DNA of 64,000 nt from JAHZMA01 sp965205905. GTDB taxonomy: Bacteria; Pseudomonadota; Alphaproteobacteria; JABAAW01; JAHZMA01. The DNA lies in contig CBDBHZ010000012.1 of the NCBI GenBank assembly GCA_965205905.1, positions 62,001-126,000 of the forward strand. The letters run 5' to 3'. The notes beneath the pieces were generated by a model, which was not told where the DNA came from, did no database searches, and saw nothing but the letters and a program-made list of their open reading frames with translations. The translations under genes were made by a program, and so were the position numbers. Of the stretch, positions 25,334 to 35,940 are shown piece after piece; within the stretch, counting starts at the first letter, position 1; every line of letters starts with the position of its first letter.

Positions 25334-28300
25334 ATGATTAGATTATTTACTTTGCTATTATTAGCACTATTTTTAACGGCTTGCAGTAGCGATACTGTTG
25401 GCACAAATTCGGACGGTGATGTCAACAATAGCGGCGATGGTAATAATGGCGGTGGCGGTGATGTTTTCACGCCAAGCAACACGGCACTTCTTAATCTGTT
25501 TGAAACAAAAGTGGCTGCAAATCCGAAAGACACCAAGATTGGCGAACATACATCGCTTGCTGCGATTGCGGATGAGATAATTATATTGCAAGGTCTAACA
25601 GTCGGGTTATATGATAGCACTGATTATACGCGTGGGGCAACAAGCACAGCATGGACTGATACTGCTAATCTGCAAATTGCCAGAGAAATCACCCCCTTGC
25701 GAATCACAGAATCAGCAGTTTCTCTTGCATTTGGTGGTGCGGGCGTGATGACAAGCGCAACCGCTTATGCCGATTCTGATATTGCGAATGTGGCTGCTGA
25801 TAGAAACTCTGTTTTCGGCTTTAATTCTGATAATATGGTGTATATCAGCTGGGGCGTAAACCAAACGACTGAAAATTTAGCGAGTGGTGAAACAACAGGC
25901 ACACTCACCAATATTGACGGCATGATGATTGCAGGCATTGAAACTGCTAGCATTATCGGTGCAGGTAGAGTTGATTTTACAGGCAAGGGTGCAGGCGTTT
26001 ATGGTACGAAAACTGGTAATATTGCCTCAAGCCAAAATGTAACATTTGGTGTAACAGCCGCAGTTGATTTCACTGATAGAGATGTTATTATCAGCACTGA
26101 TAATGATGATGATTCGCTTGATAGCACACTTAATTTTACCACAGCCGCTATCAATTATGGCGGTAGCAATCTTATCAATTATAGCTTTGATGGTTCTACG
26201 GAACAGCCGGCTGTCAATGGCATGTTAGGTCAGCTTGATGCGCGTTTTTATGGTGGTGGCACTGAAGAATTTGGTGGCACATTCATATTAACGCAAGCTG
26301 ATACAGGCTATTATTATGGTGCTTTTGGTGCATCACGCAAAGGGGTTACGCCTTTTGTGGCGGGTACAGTGCCACTTGCTCTTAACAGGCTTGGCATGGT
26401 AGCTTCAAAAAATCCGCAAACGACTGATGTTAAAGGCAATGATTCGCTTGGCACTGTTGCTGGTGAAGCTGTTATCTTGCAAGGTTTAACTGTGGGGCTG
26501 AATGATAGCACTGAATATCGGCGTGAGAAAACGAATGCTTTATGGACTACTGAAGCGAATCTACAAATTACACAAGGGCTGACTGCGACGCACATCACAT
26601 CATCAGCGGCATCTCTTACATTTGGTGCAGCTGGTACGATTACAAGCGCAATCGCTTATGCCGATGAAGATTATGCGAATTTGACTGCTGATAGAAGTGC
26701 GGTTTTTGGCTTTACTTCTGAATATATGGCTTATATTACGTGGGATACAGATGAATCGTTGAATATAGATGATAATACCGCGCTGACGCAAACCGTTACC
26801 GATAGTAACGGCATGATGATTGCAGGCATTGAAAATAATGTTATCAATATCTTTACTGCGGGTAGGGTTGACTTTAAAGGCAAGGGTGCGGGTGTTTATG
26901 GCACGAAAACGGATAAGCATAAAACTGAATTTAATGTAACCATTGCTGCTGATTTTGATGAAAGTATGTTGAATATCACCACCTCTGAAACCGCTTGCAC
27001 AGATAATTGCACGCAATTTAACGCGCCACCTTATCTTAATTTTAGCACTGGTTTGTTCAGCTATACGGACAATAATATCAGCACGAATTTAACACTTGAT
27101 GGCACTCTAACAGGCACGCTTGATGCAAAATTCTATGGCAGTAACGCGCAAGCAACTGGCGGTGGCGCGCAAGAATTTGGTGGTGCATTTGCGTTAGCCC
27201 AAGAAGATACCCGCTATTATTATGGCGTATTTGGTGCAAGTCGCAATGGGGTCGTACCGTTCGTTCCTAGCGATACAACCACTTTTAACGCGCTTGGCAC
27301 AGTAACAAACGCGAATACGCAAAACACTAATATTGGCACACATACCTCACTTGCCACTGTTGCGACTGATACTGTTATCTTGCAAGGTTTAGCGGTTGGG
27401 CTGCAAGATGCAACGATTCATACGCGCTATAAAGATGATGCATGGACTGATAGCGCGAGCGAGTTTCAAAGTGTAAGAACAATTAACGCATCACGCATTA
27501 CGTCATCAGCTGCTTCTCTCACATTTGGCGCAACGGCTGGCACGATTACAAGCGCGACCGCTTATGCTGATGCTGATTATGCCACTGCGACTGCCAATAG
27601 AAGCATCGGTAATTTTACCGCCAATCATCTGGTGCTTGTTGAATGGGGGCAAGATGAATCCTTTAGTTCAAATGCGTCAGGGGAAACCCAAACTATCACC
27701 GATATTGACGGCATGATGATAGCGGGTATTGAAACCACGTCGGTGCCTACAGGTGCAGGTAATGGCAAAGCTACTTTTATGGGGCGCGGTAAGGGTGTTT
27801 ATGGTAATATTACTTTAAGTGATGCTGTAACATTTGATGTGGAAGCGGAAGTTGTTTTCACGAATAACACGATAAGTTTTAAGGCTGAAAATACGGCTTG
27901 TGATGTTGGTACAACCTGTGCAACAGGCGTAACAGCATCTGACCTTAATTTCGCTATAAGTTCGCTCATCTATACTGGCAATAATATCACGACTTCCCTT
28001 ACCAATATTGATGGTATGAATGGTCAGCTTGATGCACGTTTTTATGGTAACAGTCAAGCTTTTGAATCCGATGGTAGCGTTACGGGTGCGAATGAATTAG
28101 GTGGCACATTTTTAGTCGGCAATGCAGACAACTATTATTATGGTGCATTCGCCTCTGCACGTGGTGCGATTGATTTCACTTTCAATAGCGGAGACACAAA
28201 AGCTATTAATACGAATGTTGGCGATATTACTGTCGCCTCAACTCCGCCTAATAGTGTTGCAACAACTGGTATTATAGATAGCACAAACAGCACTTTGCAA

Positions 28301-31300
28301 GGTTTGGCTGTTAGCTTGGATGATAGCACTAAATACTTGCGTCCGAATGCCCAGACAAATAGTAATTGGAATCTTAATGATACAAATAATCTGAATATCA
28401 ATAGGGTGTTTGCTGTATCACAGACGGCATCAACTGGAACGATGCCTGCGGTCTCTCTCACATTTACTGCTGGTGCTATCACGGGCTTCACTGCTTATGC
28501 TGATGCCGAATATACAGGCACGACTGTGGATAGAAAAGACATTTTTGGTTTCGCCAATAATTCTTCTTACATGGCGTATGTTACATGGACGCAAAATGAA
28601 ACCTTTAATGCAAGCGTAACAGGGGTTGAACAGAATGTTACCAATATTGATGGCATGATGATTGCGGGTATTGAAACTGGCGCCATGCTTAGTGATGGTA
28701 AAGTTGACTTTACGGGTAAAGGTAAGGGTGCATATGGCACAAATGACGGCACTAGCATTACAGATTATGATGTATCATTTAATGTAACCGCCGCCGTTGA
28801 TTTTAAGCAAGGCAATGTTAATATCATCACCGATAGCACAAGCTGCACAGCCAATTGTAACTCTGTTACTCTTGCGCCAGACTATCTTAATTTCACCACT
28901 GGCGCATTCAGCTATGGCAGTAATGACGGCACAACGGATTTAACACTCAACAATCCTCAGGTTAATACAAATCTAGTAGGTGATATTGATGTCCGTTTCT
29001 ATGGTAATGATGCTGATGATGAGGGGCTGATTGGTAGCAATGAATTTGGCGGCACCTTCGCACTCGCAAATGCCACTAACTACTATTATGGTGCATTTGG
29101 TGCGAATCGTGGCGATGTTTTCGTGAGTTCTAGCACCTCTGCAATTAATGCGGTTGGCGTTATCTCAATGGATGCAGATAATCCCGTAACCACCATTCCA
29201 TCAGCGACGACTCTTACAGGCAATCTTACTCTGAAAGGTTTGGCATTATCGCTTGATGATGAGGCAACTTACACACGCTATAAAAAGACAAGCGCATGGA
29301 TGGATGCGACTGAAACGCAGATTGCGCGTGCTATCACACTGAATCGGGTTACCAAATCAGGTGCTTTGATTGATTTTGCAACTGGCACGGCAACAACAAT
29401 CTATGCCGATGCAGATTATACTGTGAGCGATGCGAATGTAACCGCCACGATTGATAGAGACACAATCTTCGGATTTGCTACTGACTCAAATTATATGGCG
29501 TATGTTGAATGGGCGCAAACCGAAACTGTGGCGAACCTTGATAGTGGCAATACATTATCAGAAGATAGCTTCACTAATATTGATGGCATGATGATAGCGG
29601 GTCTTGAAACTGGCAGCATTATCGGCGATGGCAAGGTTGACTTTTCGGGTAAAGGCAAGGGTGTCTATGGCACAACAGCCGGTGGTGCGGTTACAGTCTA
29701 TGATGTGGCATTCGGTGTTGCAGTTGCGGCTAATTTCACAGCAGGCAATGTTACTGTTGTTACTGATACCACAACTTGCATAGCTAATTGTAACGGTAAT
29801 ACTGCGCCAAACTATCTGAATTTCAACACTGGCGCATTTAGCTATGGCAGTAATAATGGCACAACGAATCTAGCGCTTAACAATCCATTGACTGGTAATA
29901 ACATAGCAGGCACGCTTGATGTGCGCTTCTATGGTGGTGGCACAGAAGAATTTGGTGGCGCATTCGCGTTATCAAGTGCGAATAACTACTATTATGGCGC
30001 GTTTGGTGCAAGCCGTGCAGGGCATGATTTATTTCAGGGTTCAGACATAACCACTCTTAATGCGCTTGGCACAGTAGTGGCAACAAGCACTGTAAATCCT
30101 AGCACAGCCACCACGCTTACGGGCAGTCTTACTTTGCAAGGTTTAGCGGTATCGCTTAACAGTGCTGATGAATATACGCGCTACAAAGATGATGCTTGGA
30201 ATGTTACTTTGGCTGAATTGCAGATTGATAGGCAAGTTACGCCAAATCGCGTTACTGATTCAGGCGTTGCGATTGATTTTACGGGTGATACGGTAACAAC
30301 AATCCATGCGGATACAAATTATACTGTGAGTGATGCGAATGTAACCGCTACGGTTGATAGAGACACAATCTTTGGTTTTGCATCTGACTCCAATTATATG
30401 GCGTATATCAGCTGGAGCAAAGATGAATCCTTTAATTCGAGTGCGTCAGGGGAAATGCAAACCGTTACCGATATTGACGGCATGATGATTGCGGGCATTG
30501 AAACCGCTAGCATTATTGGTGCGGGCAGGGTTGATTTTATAGGCAAGGGCAAGGGTGTTTATGGTACGAAAACCGAAAGCTTTGATACGGTATTTTCTGT
30601 AACCGCTAAAGTTGATTTTGATGAGCGGGATATGTTGCTCAGCACCACAACGGAAGCCTGCACGAATTGCAACAATTTTGATGTATCAAGACTTGATTTT
30701 ACGAATTTATCGTTAGGTTTTGAAAGTGCTGGCGCTTCAGTCAATAGCATCAGTCAAGCTGTAACGCTTGATACCACACTAACAGGCACGCTTGATGCGC
30801 GTTTTTATGGTGGTGGCACGGAAGAATTTGGTGGCACATTTGCATTGGCACAAGCCGACATAGGCACAATTGATGGGCGCTATTATTATGGTGCTTTTGG
30901 TGCATCACGCAATGGGGTTACGCCGTTCGAGCCGAGCGATACAACCACCATTGATGCGCTTAACACAACCTCAAACGCAAATCCGCAAAGCACTGATATT
31001 GGCACACATACGAGGCTTTCCGCTGTTGCAGCTGATACCGTAACTGTGCAAGGTTTAGCGGTTGGGCTGAAAGATGCAACAATACATACGCGCTATAAAG
31101 ATGATTTATGGACTGTTGATGCCAGCGAGTTTCAGACTGGAAGAACACTCACCGCATCGCGCATTACAGGTGCGTCTGCCTCTCTCACATTTGGTTCTGC
31201 AGGCACGGTTACAAGTGCAATCGCGTATGTTGATGCAGATTATGCCACTGCCACTGCCAATAGAAATATCGGTGGCTCTAACTATAACTATCTGACTCTT

Positions 31301-34300
31301 GTAGAATGGGGACAAGATGAATCTTTTGGCACAGCTAATATGGCACTAACCCAAACTGTTACCGATATTGATGGCATGATGATAGTGGGTATTGAAACTG
31401 CCGATTTAACAATATTCTCTGGCAGCACCACATTTACGGGCAAGGGTAAAGGCGTTTATGGCACGAAAACTGGCAATGTTGCCTCAAGCTATGAAACATC
31501 ATTTACTGCAAGAGCCATTGTTAATTTTGATACAGACAGGGTAAATATCACCACCACTAGCACATCCTGCACAGATAATTGTAGCGGTGTTACCGTGCCT
31601 AGCTATCTCAATTTCACCATAGATTACTTCGATTATGATGGCAACAGCAAGGCGGTAACGCTTGATAACACGCTAACAGGCACGCTTGATACGCGTTTTT
31701 ATGGTGATGTGGTGCAAGAATTTGGTGGTGCATTCGCGTTTGCCGAAGCTGATACGCGCTATTATTATGGTGCATTCGGCGCAAAACGTCCGTCTTATGT
31801 CTATTCTCTTGATGCCCCACAAACATTTAATGATAATGATTTAGTAAGCTTTGATGATTTGCGTCGCAAGAGCACAGTTGGCAATGCGTTGAAAATCGCT
31901 TCTGCTGTTGAGCTTAAAAGAAGTAGTGGGTCTAATCAAACTCTTAGTATCGCAGACGCGATCGCTGAATTTAACTATAATGCGGATGATGAGTTTAGTT
32001 CATTGATTCTCTATTTAGATGGTCAAAGATATAGCACAACCAATCTTGATGCTAGTGATATAACTGAAGATGCTGTTTCTGATTTGTCACCCGATTCTTA
32101 TTCTGGCAGCAATACGCCTAATAGGCTTCAGTTAAGTAAAAGCACTTACTATTTTGCTGATGTGCCAGAATATATGGCGTTGATTAATTGGACATCGGAA
32201 TCATCCCAGAATATTAATAATCGGAGTTATGGCTATGCGATGGTTGGTTATGAAACAGATGGTGATGATATTCCTAGCGCGGGTGATATTACATTTACTG
32301 GCGAAGGACATGGGATTTATTATACTGGCAGTGACTTTGAAGATATACGTTTTACGGCGACTGCCATTGTTAATTTTGCGACCCCAAGCATCGCTTTCAG
32401 CACCACAGATACATGCCTTGCCTTTACTTCTTGTAGCGACACACGGAGTTTCCTCAATATTGACACTACTTTAAGCTACACAGCTGGCACAAAAGATATC
32501 AGTGGCGCGGTTACAGCCGTGGGCGATGGCGGTCAATTAACAGGCACGGTAAGTGCCAGATTTTACGGTGATTCAGCGCAGGAATTTGGTGGCACATTTA
32601 GCCTATTAAATAGTGGTGCAGACACAGATTATGTGGGTTTTTTCGGGGCTAATCGTGTCTTTGTTCCAGAATTTGATAAGCCAACAGATTTTAATCATAA
32701 TGGTTTAACCAGCTTTACGGATGATGCCCGCAATGGCACAAGCAATAATGCTTTCAAAATTGCAGGGCTTGTGGCGATGAAAGATACTGCTTCTGAGGCA
32801 AGAAGTATTAGCACCAGCACTGATGCTGTGCTTGAGCTTAGCTATGAGCTTGATGGTGATTTTGCCGCTACGAATGGCATGGCATTATATTGGGGTGATG
32901 ACCGTTATCGCGCACTTAGGGCTAATACTAGTAATTCCACTGCGGATGTACTTCGACCTTACTCTACAGATAAAACAGCGGGTGGCAATATTGGGGTGAT
33001 GAAAATCGATAAAAGTAGCATTCTTTTTGACTTTGATTCAGAAAATATGGCAGTGTTTGGATTATCTTTGACAGATAGTGGTGATAGCTATAATATTTAT
33101 GGTATGACTGGTTTTGAAACAGCTGATGATAATATCCCGACATTGGATAATGGCTTCTTCTTTACGGGCAACGGAGAAGGGAAATATGGCAGATATGTAA
33201 GTGGTTTGGGATATTCAGACTCAATACCTACATATTTTGAAGTTACTGCCCATGTTGATTTTATCAGCCGTAACATCACCGTAACAGGCGAAAATACCTG
33301 CGCCTCTGGCAATTATTACAGCAGTTACGATGATTGTGTGGCTAGCGCTAATTTGTTTAGTCAGCTTGATTTTACGGCTACCTTAAGCTATAACGCAGGC
33401 GATAATGATATTACTGGCGCGATTCAAACGTCAGGTAGCAATAGCACATTCGACCGCGTAAGTGGCACGGCAACGGCACGTTTTTATGGCATAGGCACTG
33501 ATGCAGCAACAGAATTAGGTGGCACATTTAGCATGGTTAGCACAACTGGTAGTGTTGCTGAGCAGGATACCTATATTGGTTGGTTCGGTGTAGATGCAGG
33601 CACGTTCCCTCTGCTTGTTGATATTGATGCGAATACTATCGGCACCAGCGCTGGTGGCACACATGCGATTAGCACGAATTATGGCTCGGTTGCAACGGCA
33701 TCAGCAGGTGCAAATACAATGAATGTACCAGCCTATAAGCTAAAAGCCCTTACGGTGCAAACAGTCAAGAGCAACACATATACCCGCCCTGATACTGCTA
33801 CAGCATGGGATGTAACAAGCCATAAAACCGGTGAACATGTTCAGCTTTCAAAAGTGAGTGGCTCAGTTCTTGAAATAAAATATGGACAACATCAGTGGGA
33901 CGCTGACAAGGTTGCTATTAGTCAAATAAAAACTTATGTAGGCACGACAACCAATGTAAGTTTTTTTGCTTCTACCAGTAATACTCCCTATGACCTTACA
34001 GGTCAAATTCAGTCTGCACAAAGTGATGGCAGAAGCAGTCGCTTAACCCTGATACATGATGTTGACCCTGACTATTCTGACACTCTCCAAACCGAATATG
34101 TGGCATTGGTGGCATGGAATGAAGATTTAGCACTGCCTGCTTTATCAACAACCGCGCTTACTGATAGCCGTGCCTATGAAGATAGAGGCTATATGGTTGC
34201 AGGTGTTGAAACTGCTGGCACAGCCATCCCCGGTAGTGGCACAGCAGTTGGTTTTACAGGTGGCGGTGTTGGCACTTATGAAGCATCAGATAGCCCGCTA

Positions 34301-34636
34301 CTGAAAAGCACCCACGTATTTAAAACGCGGGTTGTGTTTGACCTTGATGTGGAAGTTAATTTTGTAGGTAAAAAAGTGGATATAACATTCGAAAATACAA
34401 GGCAAGACCTTGGTAGCCCAGCGATTGGCGCGATACCCCATCTTGATTTCACCAGTGAATTAAGCTACACGGCAAACATGAATAACGCCAGTAGCACTGT
34501 TACAGTTGATGGTATGGTTGGCGAAGTGAATGCAAGATTTTACGGTCCTACGGCGCAAGAATTGGGCGGAACATTCCATATGTCAAAAAGCAAATATGAT
34601 TATTATATGGGTCATTTCGGCGCGAAGAAAGATTAA
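25334..34636 (+). CDS. Giant lipoprotein of ten tandem TbpB-like barrel units
   Basis: Surface-type lipoprotein of 3100 residues. The signal peptide ends in lipobox L-T-A-C near residue 17, followed by a Ser/Asp/Asn/Gly-rich tether of about 35 residues. The rest is ten ~300-residue units. Each has a Y-M-A-Y-I-x-W segment, then G-M-M-I-A-G-I-E-T, F-T-G-K-G-K-G-V-Y-G, a two-cysteine loop in eight of ten, and a closing block R-F-Y-G ... E-F-G-G-T-F ... Y-Y-Y-G-A-F-G-A. RFYG-type motifs occur near 26243, 27127, 28036, 28992, 29923, 30797, 31692, 32556, 33478 and 34531. The closing block matches the barrel signature of transferrin-binding protein B and factor-H-binding protein (Slam-exported lipoproteins). 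The ligand is unknown; a repetitive adhesin is the main alternative. The ribosome site is weak. Confidence 0.9.
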   Translation: MIRLFTLLLLALFLTACSSDTVGTNSDGDVNNSGDGNNGGGGDVFTPSNTALLNLFETKVAANPKDTKIGEHTSLAAIADEIIILQGLTVGLYDSTDYTRGATSTAWTDTANLQIAREITPLRITESAVSLAFGGAGVMTSATAYADSDIANVAADRNSVFGFNSDNMVYISWGVNQTTENLASGETTGTLTNIDGMMIAGIETASIIGAGRVDFTGKGAGVYGTKTGNIASSQNVTFGVTAAVDFTDRDVIISTDNDDDSLDSTLNFTTAAINYGGSNLINYSFDGSTEQPAVNGMLGQLDARFYGGGTEEFGGTFILTQADTGYYYGAFGASRKGVTPFVAGTVPLALNRLGMVASKNPQTTDVKGNDSLGTVAGEAVILQGLTVGLNDSTEYRREKTNALWTTEANLQITQGLTATHITSSAASLTFGAAGTITSAIAYADEDYANLTADRSAVFGFTSEYMAYITWDTDESLNIDDNTALTQTVTDSNGMMIAGIENNVINIFTAGRVDFKGKGAGVYGTKTDKHKTEFNVTIAADFDESMLNITTSETACTDNCTQFNAPPYLNFSTGLFSYTDNNISTNLTLDGTLTGTLDAKFYGSNAQATGGGAQEFGGAFALAQEDTRYYYGVFGASRNGVVPFVPSDTTTFNALGTVTNANTQNTNIGTHTSLATVATDTVILQGLAVGLQDATIHTRYKDDAWTDSASEFQSVRTINASRITSSAASLTFGATAGTITSATAYADADYATATANRSIGNFTANHLVLVEWGQDESFSSNASGETQTITDIDGMMIAGIETTSVPTGAGNGKATFMGRGKGVYGNITLSDAVTFDVEAEVVFTNNTISFKAENTACDVGTTCATGVTASDLNFAISSLIYTGNNITTSLTNIDGMNGQLDARFYGNSQAFESDGSVTGANELGGTFLVGNADNYYYGAFASARGAIDFTFNSGDTKAINTNVGDITVASTPPNSVATTGIIDSTNSTLQGLAVSLDDSTKYLRPNAQTNSNWNLNDTNNLNINRVFAVSQTASTGTMPAVSLTFTAGAITGFTAYADAEYTGTTVDRKDIFGFANNSSYMAYVTWTQNETFNASVTGVEQNVTNIDGMMIAGIETGAMLSDGKVDFTGKGKGAYGTNDGTSITDYDVSFNVTAAVDFKQGNVNIITDSTSCTANCNSVTLAPDYLNFTTGAFSYGSNDGTTDLTLNNPQVNTNLVGDIDVRFYGNDADDEGLIGSNEFGGTFALANATNYYYGAFGANRGDVFVSSSTSAINAVGVISMDADNPVTTIPSATTLTGNLTLKGLALSLDDEATYTRYKKTSAWMDATETQIARAITLNRVTKSGALIDFATGTATTIYADADYTVSDANVTATIDRDTIFGFATDSNYMAYVEWAQTETVANLDSGNTLSEDSFTNIDGMMIAGLETGSIIGDGKVDFSGKGKGVYGTTAGGAVTVYDVAFGVAVAANFTAGNVTVVTDTTTCIANCNGNTAPNYLNFNTGAFSYGSNNGTTNLALNNPLTGNNIAGTLDVRFYGGGTEEFGGAFALSSANNYYYGAFGASRAGHDLFQGSDITTLNALGTVVATSTVNPSTATTLTGSLTLQGLAVSLNSADEYTRYKDDAWNVTLAELQIDRQVTPNRVTDSGVAIDFTGDTVTTIHADTNYTVSDANVTATVDRDTIFGFASDSNYMAYISWSKDESFNSSASGEMQTVTDIDGMMIAGIETASIIGAGRVDFIGKGKGVYGTKTESFDTVFSVTAKVDFDERDMLLSTTTEACTNCNNFDVSRLDFTNLSLGFESAGASVNSISQAVTLDTTLTGTLDARFYGGGTEEFGGTFALAQADIGTIDGRYYYGAFGASRNGVTPFEPSDTTTIDALNTTSNANPQSTDIGTHTRLSAVAADTVTVQGLAVGLKDATIHTRYKDDLWTVDASEFQTGRTLTASRITGASASLTFGSAGTVTSAIAYVDADYATATANRNIGGSNYNYLTLVEWGQDESFGTANMALTQTVTDIDGMMIVGIETADLTIFSGSTTFTGKGKGVYGTKTGNVASSYETSFTARAIVNFDTDRVNITTTSTSCTDNCSGVTVPSYLNFTIDYFDYDGNSKAVTLDNTLTGTLDTRFYGDVVQEFGGAFAFAEADTRYYYGAFGAKRPSYVYSLDAPQTFNDNDLVSFDDLRRKSTVGNALKIASAVELKRSSGSNQTLSIADAIAEFNYNADDEFSSLILYLDGQRYSTTNLDASDITEDAVSDLSPDSYSGSNTPNRLQLSKSTYYFADVPEYMALINWTSESSQNINNRSYGYAMVGYETDGDDIPSAGDITFTGEGHGIYYTGSDFEDIRFTATAIVNFATPSIAFSTTDTCLAFTSCSDTRSFLNIDTTLSYTAGTKDISGAVTAVGDGGQLTGTVSARFYGDSAQEFGGTFSLLNSGADTDYVGFFGANRVFVPEFDKPTDFNHNGLTSFTDDARNGTSNNAFKIAGLVAMKDTASEARSISTSTDAVLELSYELDGDFAATNGMALYWGDDRYRALRANTSNSTADVLRPYSTDKTAGGNIGVMKIDKSSILFDFDSENMAVFGLSLTDSGDSYNIYGMTGFETADDNIPTLDNGFFFTGNGEGKYGRYVSGLGYSDSIPTYFEVTAHVDFISRNITVTGENTCASGNYYSSYDDCVASANLFSQLDFTATLSYNAGDNDITGAIQTSGSNSTFDRVSGTATARFYGIGTDAATELGGTFSMVSTTGSVAEQDTYIGWFGVDAGTFPLLVDIDANTIGTSAGGTHAISTNYGSVATASAGANTMNVPAYKLKALTVQTVKSNTYTRPDTATAWDVTSHKTGEHVQLSKVSGSVLEIKYGQHQWDADKVAISQIKTYVGTTTNVSFFASTSNTPYDLTGQIQSAQSDGRSSRLTLIHDVDPDYSDTLQTEYVALVAWNEDLALPALSTTALTDSRAYEDRGYMVAGVETAGTAIPGSGTAVGFTGGGVGTYEASDSPLLKSTHVFKTRVVFDLDVEVNFVGKKVDITFENTRQDLGSPAIGAIPHLDFTSELSYTANMNNASSTVTVDGMVGEVNARFYGPTAQELGGTFHMSKSKYDYYMGHFGAKKD
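25616..34633 (+). repeat. Ten tandem ~0.9-kb coding repeats
   Basis: Distances between successive RFYG codons are 864-1053 bp, about 300 codons each. Units 1-7 end in Y-Y-Y-G-[AV]-F, units 8-9 in Y-[VI]-G-[FW]-F-G and unit 10 in Y-Y-M-G-H-F-G. The last residues of the protein are the closing strand itself, so nothing follows the final barrel. Units 2, 6 and 7 share long stretches, suggesting internal duplication. Confidence 0.88.
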
Positions 34637-34649
34637 TATATGCGGCTTG

Positions 34650-34702
34650 CCCCTACTTTCGTGGGGTCGGTTTATGTATCAAGGGGTAAGAAACCTTACC
34701 CC
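34650..34702. terminator. Paired hairpins between the first giant gene and glcF
   Basis: Two stem-loops lie in the 81-bp gap between converging genes. CCCC-T-AC/TTTC/GT-GGGG (34650-34666) has a bulged T. GGGGTAAG (34683-34690) and CTTACCCC (34695-34702) form a perfect 8-bp stem with an AAAC loop. Neither is followed by a run of U, so they may act with Rho or as 3'-end stabilisers in both directions. Confidence 0.6.
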
Positions 34703-34717
34703 GTCTTCACCACAATT

Positions 34718-35938
34718 CTAGCGACTAATACTAATGTCTAACAATTCCACCCAATGGCTGATAGGGGTGCTGGTGTTGCTTTGCAGATGCATTTGGCAAC
34801 CAATATTAGCGGTAACAATCTGTGCAGGATTGGCGATAGTCAGCGCTTTTAATTTATTATCACGCAAGGCTTTGGCAGTCTTGGGTTGCAAAATAGAATA
34901 TGTGCCAGCCGAACCACAGCATAAATGCCCATCTTTGGTGGGGGCGAGTGCAATGCCCGCTTTGGCAAATATCTGTTCAATCACGCCATCTAATTTCTGC
35001 CCATGTTGCAATGTGCAAGGGCAATGCAATACAATAGACTGCTGATGAGCATTCACCTTAATCGCCTGCCAATCTTCGGCAATAATCACTTCGCTAATAT
35101 CCTTACTGAGTGCGCTGATTTTTTGTGCCTTATCACGATAGGCAGGGTCATCTTTCAGCAATTTATCATAATCTTTCAGCATCACCCCGCAACCTGATGC
35201 GGTGCTGATAATCGCCTCTGCGCCTTGCTCCACATCGTGCCACCATATATCAATATTGCGCCTGATGGTCGCCAAAGTGCGTTCGTGAAAATCCAGATGA
35301 TGGGTCACCGCCCCGCAACATTGCACTTGCTGATGTTCACGCACCGCAATATTGAAGCGGTTTAACAAACGGGTTGCGGCTTGATTGGTTTCAGGTTTTG
35401 CCACCGATTGCACACAGCCTGATAATAATATCATTTTGCGCTTACAATCGGGCTGATTGATGATGGTGCGTGTTTGTTTTTCAGGGATTTTGCGCTTCAA
35501 TTCACCCCATAATAACGGCTTGCATAACTGCCCTAATCGCAATAATAACCCAAATCTTTTTGGAAACGGCACAATCAATATCAGCAATTTTCTGCTGAAT
35601 CGTGCCCCTAATGGGCGCGTAGTTTTCTCATCAATTAACTGCCGTCCAATATCAATCAACTGCCCATATTGCACATTAGAAGGGCAGGTCGTTTCGCAAT
35701 TACGGCATGTCAAACATTGGTCAAAATGGATTTGCGTTTTATCGGTGGCATTGCCTGTTTCCAGCATTTGCTTTATCAGCGAAATCCTGCCACGTGGTCC
35801 ATCGCGCTCATCACTAAAATGCTGATAGGTAGGGCAGGTGGCGTTACAAAAACCGCAATGCACACATGCGCTAATAATCTGTTTTGCCTGCTTCGCTTGC
35901 GGCGTATCACGATAAGATTCATGCAATTTTACATCCAT
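34718..35938 (-). CDS. glcF: Glycolate oxidase iron-sulfur subunit GlcF
   Basis: Electron-transfer subunit of 406 residues taking electrons from GlcDE flavoproteins to the membrane quinone pool. Two [4Fe-4S] sites are seen near the N-terminus, C-V-H-C-G-F-C-N-A-T-C-P (residue ~26) and C-L-T-C-R-N-C-E-T-T-C-P (residue ~76). Two CCG-type cysteine-rich domains follow, containing V-Q-C-C-G-A-V near residue 214 and H-L-C-C-G-S-A-G near residue 347. Last gene of the TRAP-glc operon, 2 bp after glcE. Confidence 0.95.
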   Translation of the reverse strand: MDVKLHESYRDTPQAKQAKQIISACVHCGFCNATCPTYQHFSDERDGPRGRISLIKQMLETGNATDKTQIHFDQCLTCRNCETTCPSNVQYGQLIDIGRQLIDEKTTRPLGARFSRKLLILIVPFPKRFGLLLRLGQLCKPLLWGELKRKIPEKQTRTIINQPDCKRKMILLSGCVQSVAKPETNQAATRLLNRFNIAVREHQQVQCCGAVTHHLDFHERTLATIRRNIDIWWHDVEQGAEAIISTASGCGVMLKDYDKLLKDDPAYRDKAQKISALSKDISEVIIAEDWQAIKVNAHQQSIVLHCPCTLQHGQKLDGVIEQIFAKAGIALAPTKDGHLCCGSAGTYSILQPKTAKALRDNKLKALTIANPAQIVTANIGCQMHLQSNTSTPISHWVELLDISISR

Positions 35939-35940
35939 AA

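Noticed and set aside
25616..34600. CRISPR array or intergenic tandem repeat
   Set aside because: The periodicity of about 0.9 kb is entirely coding and diverged; no short identical repeats with spacers occur anywhere in the window.
25334..34636. RTX toxin, autotransporter or giant adhesin of a known type
   Set aside because: There are no glycine-rich nonapeptide calcium repeats, no C-terminal autotransporter barrel, no type I secretion genes nearby and no cadherin or Ig-like motif. A lipobox and the TbpB-type closing block are present instead.
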